A stretch of 11,630 nt of DNA, taken from the NCBI GenBank assembly GCA_949288685.1, contig CASELB010000032.1:1-11630 (forward strand), written 5' to 3'. This DNA is from an uncultured bacterium. Its GTDB lineage: Bacteria; Cyanobacteriota; Vampirovibrionia; Gastranaerophilales; Gastranaerophilaceae. The notes under the pieces are model-generated. The model was given only the letters and a program-made list of their open reading frames with translations. It was not told the DNA's origin and made no database searches. Shown here piece by piece: positions 6,677 through 11,630 of this stretch. A program made the position numbers and the translations under genes. Positions within the stretch are counted from its first letter, which is position 1. Each line of letters opens with the position of its first letter.

Positions 6677-6691
6677 ACCTGAATTATAACA
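6677..6691 (-). promoter_or_regulatory. Extended -10 promoter of the DUF2993-GerMN-HicB-rimI-bioY operon
   Basis: Read on the minus strand, TGTTATAAT (6691-6683) is a perfect extended -10 (TGnTATAAT). Six bases then separate it from the A of the ATG at 6676, which would be +1 by standard geometry. No good -35 is visible (TATTTT at 17-bp spacing), as is common for extended -10 promoters. The area upstream is the T-tract of the preceding terminator. Confidence 0.65.
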
Positions 6692-6703
6692 TCAACAAAA
6701 CTT

Positions 6704-6745
6704 ACAAAATAAAAAACAGGTGTGATAAAAATATCACACCTGTTT
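6704..6745 (-). terminator. Strong rho-independent terminator of the SLH protein gene
   Basis: A perfect 14-bp stem (6714-6727 with 6732-6745, arm AAACAGGTGTGATA) and a 4-nt loop follow the SLH stop by 17 bases on the minus strand. The stem is followed by TTTATTTTG after the closing T residues. It insulates the SLH gene from the operon promoter that begins just beyond. Confidence 0.92.
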
Positions 6746-6762
6746 AACTTTTACATCCCAAA

Positions 6763-8181
6763 TTAGAATATAATTGTTAATTCTTCATCAGGATTCAAGC
6801 TGGAGTTGTTAGAGCAGCTCGGAACTATGCAATAAACAATATCATCACAGAGTTCATAAACTACACCGAATGCGCCGGATACAACAACTTTGGTTATATC
6901 AAACACACCTTTGAATACTGTAACAACAGCCTGACCGAAACTTGCAGCACCGCGTCCCGGGTGTAAACAACAAGTTTCTACAAAAGTATTGCTGAGGTTA
7001 TCGCCTAATTGTTCAAGACCGTTACCTGCAACGTCAACAATTGCGCCGCCTGAACGACCTACAACACCAACAACTCTGCCTGCTGCGCTAAACGGAAGAC
7101 CAAGAATTCTTGCAATGATGTTCGGGTTCTTAGTAATATCTGCATCAACCCCTTGAACTCTCTTCGGCAATTCTTTTACACAATCGCCGTTAGAAATAGT
7201 TTTGAACTTCACTTTAATAAATCCGGGGTTTTTAATTCCGGGTCTGTTAACCGCAACAACTTTACCTTTAACAATAGAACCTGCAGGGAATGCAACACCG
7301 TCTATTGTAGCAGCTTCTGTAGTTTTAGCCTGGAATGCATCACCGATATTAGAATGTTTTGCACTCAATCTGTCAAGCATTTTAACTTTTACAGAACCCA
7401 GAGATGCAGGACATGCATCAGCAAAACCGCTGTTCTCTGTTAAAGAATCCCAGTTTGCTCTTAATGAGCTTACAAGGTAAGCAACCTGTTCTTTAGTTAA
7501 AAATTCATTTTCAACAATACCTTTCTGGTCAGGAAGAGCTTTTAATAAGCCTGATGCAATAACTTCGTTTGTGCAATCTTCTGCCCAGGTAGGAATAAAT
7601 TTAACTTCTGAACCTGAATAGATAGGTGTACCTTGAGAGTGTTCAACATTAATTAGTTGTGCAACTGTTGCAAACACTTCTGCTTTTGTAATCGGTTGAT
7701 CCGGTTTAAATACACCAGACGGATAACCAATCATAATACCTTTTTCTGTAACTCTGTAAATGTAATCTTTTGCCCAGTACTGATTATTGATATCAGAGTA
7801 CGGGCTGTAATTTTCAGGAGTTACAACATCTAAACCTTCCGCAAGAATTGCAGCTACTTCAGAACGCATAGTCGGCGCATTAACTGCCATTTTGCCAAGA
7901 CCTGCATCTTCGTGGCGTTTAGAAACTTTTTTTAAGACATCTTTTGCTTTTGCAGCAATAAACACATTGTCTTTTTTGTTAACTTTTAACGCAAAATGAG
8001 GCTTTAAAGCCTTTGCACCTGTTACGTAAACAGAGTCAGCATCAACAAGAGCTTGAGCCTGAGAACGGAAAAGTGTCGGATGCGCATAAGTTTCGACGCT
8101 TGGAATTTTGTGGCAAGGACCTGCTTGCGCAATGGAAGCAACACCCAGAACCACAACTGCAGTAGTCAAAAATTTCTTCAT
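6763..8181 (-). CDS. SLH-domain surface (S-layer/envelope) protein, 472 residues
   Basis: An N-terminal signal peptide (MKKFLTTAVVVLGVASIAQA, cleavage about 20/21) sends the protein out of the cytoplasm. SLH domains bind cell-wall glycans. One clear SLH repeat covers about 128-178 (YSDINNQYWAKDYI, GIMIGYPSGVFKPDQPITKAEVF). It is preceded by the end of another (MRSEVAAILAEGLDV, 105-119) and followed by a degenerate third (195-240, WAEDCTNEVIASGLL, FLTKEQVAYLV). Residues 265-330 form a strand-rich module with IGDAFQAKT and FPAGSIVKGKV. The C-terminal part (350-448) is Gly/Val-rich and amphipathic, with several cysteines (403-404, 445, 451, 456). It is monocistronic, flanked by a near-consensus promoter, a 5' hairpin, an AGGAGAA Shine-Dalgarno and a strong terminator, all suggesting high expression. 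The exact structural role is not known. Confidence 0.85.
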   Translation of the reverse strand: MKKFLTTAVVVLGVASIAQAGPCHKIPSVETYAHPTLFRSQAQALVDADSVYVTGAKALKPHFALKVNKKDNVFIAAKAKDVLKKVSKRHEDAGLGKMAVNAPTMRSEVAAILAEGLDVVTPENYSPYSDINNQYWAKDYIYRVTEKGIMIGYPSGVFKPDQPITKAEVFATVAQLINVEHSQGTPIYSGSEVKFIPTWAEDCTNEVIASGLLKALPDQKGIVENEFLTKEQVAYLVSSLRANWDSLTENSGFADACPASLGSVKVKMLDRLSAKHSNIGDAFQAKTTEAATIDGVAFPAGSIVKGKVVAVNRPGIKNPGFIKVKFKTISNGDCVKELPKRVQGVDADITKNPNIIARILGLPFSAAGRVVGVVGRSGGAIVDVAGNGLEQLGDNLSNTFVETCCLHPGRGAASFGQAVVTVFKGVFDITKVVVSGAFGVVYELCDDIVYCIVPSCSNNSSLNPDEELTIIF

Positions 8182-8186
8182 ATTTC

Positions 8187-8193
8187 TTCTCCT
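8187..8193 (-). promoter_or_regulatory. Strong ribosome binding site of the SLH gene
   Basis: AGGAGAA on the minus strand, 5 bases before the ATG at 8181, is the best Shine-Dalgarno in the window. It fixes the start at a methionine followed by a proper signal peptide. Confidence 0.85.
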
Positions 8194-8202
8194 ATCCTAC
8201 TT

Positions 8203-8231
8203 CTTATTTTTAATGTGGTTTTAAAAATAAG
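8203..8231 (-). other. 5'-UTR hairpin at the extreme mRNA end of the SLH gene
   Basis: The arms CTTATTTTTAA (8203-8213) and TTAAAAATAAG (8221-8231) form a perfect 11-bp stem with a 7-nt loop. With transcription predicted to start near 8234, the stem begins within about five bases of the 5' end of the message and leaves the Shine-Dalgarno single-stranded. Such 5'-terminal stems protect abundant envelope mRNAs such as E. coli ompA from decay; that role here is inferred. Confidence 0.6.
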
Positions 8232-8240
8232 TTCATGGTT

Positions 8241-8269
8241 ATTATCCTGTAATGACAGGGGGTTGTCAA
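8241..8269 (-). promoter_or_regulatory. Near-consensus sigma70-type promoter of the SLH gene
   Basis: On the minus strand TTGACA (8269-8264) and GATAAT (8246-8241) are separated by exactly 17 bp. The predicted start of transcription is near 8234, giving a leader of about 53 bases. The spacer contains an inverted repeat. Confidence 0.88.
8246..8259. promoter_or_regulatory. Candidate operator inside the SLH promoter spacer
   Basis: The inverted repeat CCTGT-AATG-ACAGG lies almost wholly between the -35 and -10 boxes, where a bound repressor would block RNA polymerase. I do not match it to a known regulator; chance is not excluded for 5-bp arms. Confidence 0.35.
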
Positions 8270-8404
8270 GTGTTTATATTGTGTTTTACGCATAGATATA
8301 TCATAAAGCAGGTTGCGATGTAAACTTTTGTAAATTTTTTCTCTAAGAAGTAAATTTCCATATCAATTATATACTTTATATATTTAAGCACAGGAATATT
8401 AAGC
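8270..8404. other. Upstream region of the 519-residue protein gene
   Basis: This AT-rich stretch should hold the plus-strand promoter. A TATACT hexamer at 8370-8375 is a possible -10, but no matching -35 lies 17 bases upstream. A 10-bp tandem repeat (TGTAAACTTT / TGTAAATTTT, 8319-8338) differs at one base. A CAGGAA sequence about 11 bases before the ATG is a plausible, slightly distant Shine-Dalgarno. No other gene is seen here. Confidence 0.35.
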
Positions 8405-9964
8405 ATGAGTACGTATACTTATTTAGAACAACTTAATAAAGACCAGAGTGTAAATTCAGGGTACAATACCGCACAAACAGGAACTGCGGCACAGACGAGC
8501 CCTGCCCAAACTGTTATTCCAATGGTATCGGAAGATGCCATTGATACGGATATGTCCGATAAAATCGTAAAATCTGAAACTGTTAATGAGACAAAACCCG
8601 CCAAAGAACCGGAAAAAGAAGAAAAACCGGGATTACTCAAAAGAATGTGGAACGGGGTCAAGAAAACCGCAAGTAAAATTGCAGACGGCGCCGAACAGTT
8701 ATACAAACGCGGCGTTATCAAAGTTGCCGAATTGACCGACAGTGAAACTGTTTTAGAGTACGCACACAGTTTTAAAGAATTAAGCGATAAAAACTTAAAA
8801 AGATTAGCCGATACGGATGTGAAATCTGAAATAAAGAAATTCCGTCAAAAAGCCGGCGAAGTTGTTGCGAGAATAAAAGACATCAAGGAACAACATGCAA
8901 TAGCAATGAGACATACACAATATGGTGATGATGACGTAAGAATCGGTTATGCGAGAAATTTAGCAAATATGCACGCAGAAAATCAGGCACCTATTGCAGG
9001 AAGTATTACTCTGCATTCCGAAACAGCAGAACCAACCAGAGAAGTCATTAAACAATTACCAAATTGCGCAATTGAACAGCAGGCTGAAGTTGTTAATGCT
9101 ACAACCGCAGGTATCGTTGCAAACCAAAATTATACAGATGAAACAAAAACCTCATTAGGTATTGAAACAACAAGACAAATTCAATACTTGGATGAATCAC
9201 AACAGGCTGAAGCATACACCTGCACTGCTAATAATATGCACGAATACGAAAAAGTTGTTAATGAGGTAACACACCATGTAGCAAACATTGCACCGGAAAA
9301 AGTACGTAAGGATGCAATGGAAAAATTACAACAATCCGAATATGAAAATGTAAGAAACTTATTCACGCAGGAAAATATTAAAAGAATTCAAAAAGAATAC
9401 CTGCAGAAACTGGGCGTTGAAGAAAAGGAAACCGAACCTGAAACGAATGATGTAAAAACCACTGTTGAAAAACAAACCCCGGAAATAGTTGAACCAACTG
9501 AAAAAACAGAAGAAACAAAACCTGTTTCAGAAACAGAAACAGCAGAAGTAAAAACTGAACAAACAAAAACAGACGACCAAAGTACATTTGTTACAAAATA
9601 TAATAAAAAAGATACTACACAGGAAACTTCACGCGGAAGTTTCAGATATACAACCGCTCCGCAGGCTGAAACATCAGGTAATACAGTTACGGCATTCAAA
9701 GATTGCAGAAGTATCCAGGATGTAGAAAAAGTAATTAAAAACGCAAAAAAAGAAGACGTTAAAAAGTTCTACGCACGACTTAACGAAAGTCAAAAACTTG
9801 GCTTATTCAAGAATACACAATCACCGGAAATACAGCTTGAAATGCTTAAGCAGGGCGTGGTTAAATACGAAGATGTACACGCAAATCTACTCCCAGCAGT
9901 AAAAAGTAAAATTGATGTCTATACTTTAAACCACGATATTGAAGATGCAATTAAACTGGTATAA
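8405..9964 (+). CDS. Unknown helical Glu/Thr-rich protein, 519 residues
   Basis: I do not recognise a family. There is no signal peptide and no membrane segment, so the protein appears cytoplasmic unless exported by an unknown route. Four zones can be seen. Residues 1-75 are disordered (Thr/Gln/Ala, then Lys/Glu). Residues 76-335 are mostly helical, including a basic amphipathic segment GLLKRMWNGVKKTASKI near 76-92. In it QQAE, QQAE and QQSE recur at 225, 266 and 309, suggesting degenerate repeats of about 41-43 residues. Residues 336-392 are a Glu/Thr/Lys low-complexity linker. Residues 430-519 are a second helical domain (VEKVIKNAKKEDVKKFYARLNESQKLGLF is its core, given here as a description only in part). 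It is divergent from the SLH surface protein and ends at a bidirectional terminator. Codon use resembles its neighbours. Probably a lineage-specific structural or scaffold-like protein, but this is a guess. Confidence 0.75.
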   Translation: MSTYTYLEQLNKDQSVNSGYNTAQTGTAAQTSPAQTVIPMVSEDAIDTDMSDKIVKSETVNETKPAKEPEKEEKPGLLKRMWNGVKKTASKIADGAEQLYKRGVIKVAELTDSETVLEYAHSFKELSDKNLKRLADTDVKSEIKKFRQKAGEVVARIKDIKEQHAIAMRHTQYGDDDVRIGYARNLANMHAENQAPIAGSITLHSETAEPTREVIKQLPNCAIEQQAEVVNATTAGIVANQNYTDETKTSLGIETTRQIQYLDESQQAEAYTCTANNMHEYEKVVNEVTHHVANIAPEKVRKDAMEKLQQSEYENVRNLFTQENIKRIQKEYLQKLGVEEKETEPETNDVKTTVEKQTPEIVEPTEKTEETKPVSETETAEVKTEQTKTDDQSTFVTKYNKKDTTQETSRGSFRYTTAPQAETSGNTVTAFKDCRSIQDVEKVIKNAKKEDVKKFYARLNESQKLGLFKNTQSPEIQLEMLKQGVVKYEDVHANLLPAVKSKIDVYTLNHDIEDAIKLV

Positions 9965-9967
9965 TGT

Positions 9968-9998
9968 AAAAAGGCTTGCAGTAAATGCAAGCCTTTTT
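9968..9998. terminator. Bidirectional rho-independent terminator
   Basis: A perfect 13-bp stem (AAAAAGGCTTGCA with TGCAAGCCTTTTT) and a 5-nt loop start 3 bases after the plus-strand stop at 9964. The A/T ends supply a T-run in both directions, so it should end both the 519-residue gene and the convergent phosphorylase gene. Confidence 0.92.
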
Positions 9999-10021
9999 GT
10001 TTAAAGTTTTTTGTACCGCCA

Positions 10022-11630
10022 TTACTTGATGTTAGAGAATGTCCAGGCATCAAATGTAGGAGTTTCAGAAATACTCATTTCTTTTCTCTTTTCACCGGCA
10101 CTTGTATCATCGTGAGCGATTGGTTTATACAGACGGTTATAATATTCAACAACCATTCTGTCAGAATTGAAGTACGCTTCAGAAGTTCTGATAGCCTGTC
10201 TCATCAACCTTGCCCATTCCTGTTTGTTATTATAGTAAGTCGGAATGATTTGATTTTCGATGATATTCATAATACATTCGTGGTCTTTCCAGTGACGTTC
10301 TTCCCATGGCATTTCATCGTCAAGTCCTTCATACTCAACAGTATAGCCGTTGATACCTGTGAATGTACCTTCAACAGCCCACCCGTCATAAATAGACAGG
10401 TGAAGTGCACCGTTAGCGTTTGCGGACATACCGGAAGTACCTGATGCCTCAAACGGTCTTAACGGAGTATTTAACCATACATCAGTACCTCTCTTTAACA
10501 TGCCGGAAAGCTGCAATTCATACCCCGGAAGAACTACAACATTCTTCAAAGAGTGTGAACGGTTAAGAAGTTTGTTAAACATTTCTTTACCCATTACATC
10601 ATCAGGGTGGAATTTACCTGCAAAGATAAGCTGAACTTTATTTTCATCTAACAGCTTGTTAATTCTGTCTTTGTCCATAAAGATTAACCACGCACGTTTG
10701 TAATCAGCAAATCTTCTTGCCCAGGTAATAGTTAAAACATCCGGGTCAAATCTCTTACCGGCAACATTTGCGATATATTTAAAGAGTTCTTCTTTCATTT
10801 CACGTTTAACTCTTAAGAGATGGTCAAATGATGCAACTCCGCTCATACGTTTATCTTGCCAGTAGTGGAGGTTTACAGCGTTAGTAATAGCTCTAATCGG
10901 ACATCTGCCGTCAACCCATTCCCACATTTTGTTAGCAACGAGACCGTGGAGCTGTGATACAGCGTTAGCAATACGGCTCATTCTTAATGCAGCAACTGTA
11001 AGAGAGAAGTTTTCGCCGCCTAACTCAACAGCTTGTTCTCTTGAACATCCGGCAAAGAAACCGCCGCCTAAAAGTGTATCAACCCAGTGAACTTCGTTAC
11101 CTGCCGCAACAGGAGTGTGAGTTGTAAATACGGTTTTCTTTTTAACTTCATCAAGGTTGCCGTTATATTGTCTTAAAAGTTCAAATGCTGCAGGAAGCGC
11201 GTGACCTTCGTTCATATGAACAACGTCAAAGTTGTAACCTGCTGCTTGCAATACTCTGATACCTGCAACACCAAGCACTGTTTCCTGTGCGATTCTGATT
11301 TTTTCATTTCCATCATAAAGTTTGTAGGAAATACTCTTAGCCCAATCGCTGTTACCTTCAACATCAGTTGTTAAGAGGTAAACAGGACAGGTTCCAAACA
11401 ATTCCGGCGGAACGAGATATGCTTTAACTTTAACTTTTTCACCGAAAGAATCTACTTCAACAGTAATACCGGTATCAGTTAAGAAATCATAATATTTTCT
11501 GATATAAGCAACTTCAACCTGACCGTTGTGACTAATTCTTTGGTCGTAATACCCGTAAGACCACAACATTGTTACACCAACCATAGGCATTTGAAGGTAG
11601 CCGGCAGATAACATGTGTGAACCGGCAAGA
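10022..11630 (-). CDS. glgP: GT35 alpha-glucan phosphorylase, short (TIGR02094-like) type, N-terminus missing
   Basis: The frame stays open to the right edge (LAGSH precedes the first visible Met), so the gene begins outside; about 535 residues are visible. The family releases glucose-1-phosphate from glycogen using phosphate and PLP. The visible motifs, numbered from the Met at 11614, are PMVGVTMLWSYGYYDQRI (10-27), HMNEGHALPA (133-142), FTTHTPVAAGNE (163-174), ARRFADYKRAWLIF (299-312), FAGKFHPDD (331-339), LPGYE (362-366) and DVWLNTPLRPFEASGTSGM (378-396). The region and spacing match the shorter, bacterial/archaeal-type phosphorylases. The residue after GTSGM, normally the lysine that binds PLP (K.ALNG or KF.LNG), is Ser397 (codon 10426-10424, TCC), giving GTSGMSANANGAL. 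The enzyme may therefore differ in cofactor or activity. The end of the gene abuts a bidirectional terminator. Family is secure; phosphorylase activity is not. Confidence 0.88.
   Translation of the reverse strand, partial: LAGSHMLSAGYLQMPMVGVTMLWSYGYYDQRISHNGQVEVAYIRKYYDFLTDTGITVEVDSFGEKVKVKAYLVPPELFGTCPVYLLTTDVEGNSDWAKSISYKLYDGNEKIRIAQETVLGVAGIRVLQAAGYNFDVVHMNEGHALPAAFELLRQYNGNLDEVKKKTVFTTHTPVAAGNEVHWVDTLLGGGFFAGCSREQAVELGGENFSLTVAALRMSRIANAVSQLHGLVANKMWEWVDGRCPIRAITNAVNLHYWQDKRMSGVASFDHLLRVKREMKEELFKYIANVAGKRFDPDVLTITWARRFADYKRAWLIFMDKDRINKLLDENKVQLIFAGKFHPDDVMGKEMFNKLLNRSHSLKNVVVLPGYELQLSGMLKRGTDVWLNTPLRPFEASGTSGMSANANGALHLSIYDGWAVEGTFTGINGYTVEYEGLDDEMPWEERHWKDHECIMNIIENQIIPTYYNNKQEWARLMRQAIRTSEAYFNSDRMVVEYYNRLYKPIAHDDTSAGEKRKEMSISETPTFDAWTFSNIK

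Noticed and set aside
8203..8231. Terminator reading of the 11-bp stem upstream of the SLH gene
   Set aside because: On the minus strand the stem is followed by AAGTAGG rather than a T-run, and no gene ends there; its place right after a promoter fits a 5' leader stem.
8210..8236. Eight-codon leader ORF (ATG AAC TTA...TAA, minus strand) in the SLH 5' region
   Set aside because: Its start would lie at or before the predicted transcription start, with no ribosome site, and it coincides with the hairpin; most likely chance.

Overview
The window looks like a chromosomal segment of a low-GC, Gram-negative-type relative of cyanobacteria, most likely a gut Vampirovibrionia/Melainabacteria lineage (Gastranaerophilales). 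This is inferred from gene content only: a GH57-type glucan branching enzyme, a short GT35 glucan phosphorylase, an S-layer-homology (SLH) surface protein, DUF2993 and GerMN envelope proteins, a BioY biotin transporter, and lineage-specific proteins without clear relatives. No rRNA, tRNA, CRISPR array, insertion sequence or phage gene was seen.

Layout. Bases 1-834 (+) hold the C-terminal part of a GH57 1,4-alpha-glucan branching enzyme, closed by a hairpin terminator. Bases 885-2839 (-) hold two poorly characterised genes: a 156-residue protein, and a 463-residue protein carrying what looks like a papain-like Cys/His/Asn-Asp triad. Divergent from the latter is a stand-alone OLD-family TOPRIM protein (2906-3886, +). 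Its 3' end overlaps by 11 bp the end of a five-gene minus-strand operon (6676 down to 3876): DUF2993/LmeA-like exported protein, GerMN membrane protein, HicB-like orphan, RimI acetyltransferase, BioY. The joints of this operon are ATGA overlaps or very short gaps, so the genes are probably co-transcribed and translationally coupled. Its promoter is an extended -10 element placed so that transcription should begin at the start codon itself (predicted leaderless mRNA).

Upstream of that operon is a monocistronic SLH surface protein gene (8181 to 6763, -). It has the best expression signals in the window: a sigma70 promoter with 17-bp spacing, an inverted repeat inside the spacer, an 11-bp hairpin at the extreme 5' end of the mRNA, a strong Shine-Dalgarno and a 14-bp terminator stem. 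Divergent from it lies a 519-residue helical, Glu/Thr-rich protein of unknown function (8405-9964, +). A bidirectional 13-bp terminator separates it from a GT35 alpha-glucan phosphorylase (10022 to the right edge, -, N-terminus missing).

Genes of glucan metabolism thus sit at both ends, with cell-envelope genes and lineage-specific genes between. The most notable points are a serine where the GT35 phosphorylase family has its PLP-binding lysine, the candidate cysteine peptidase facing an ATPase-less OLD TOPRIM protein, and the predicted leaderless start of the envelope operon.
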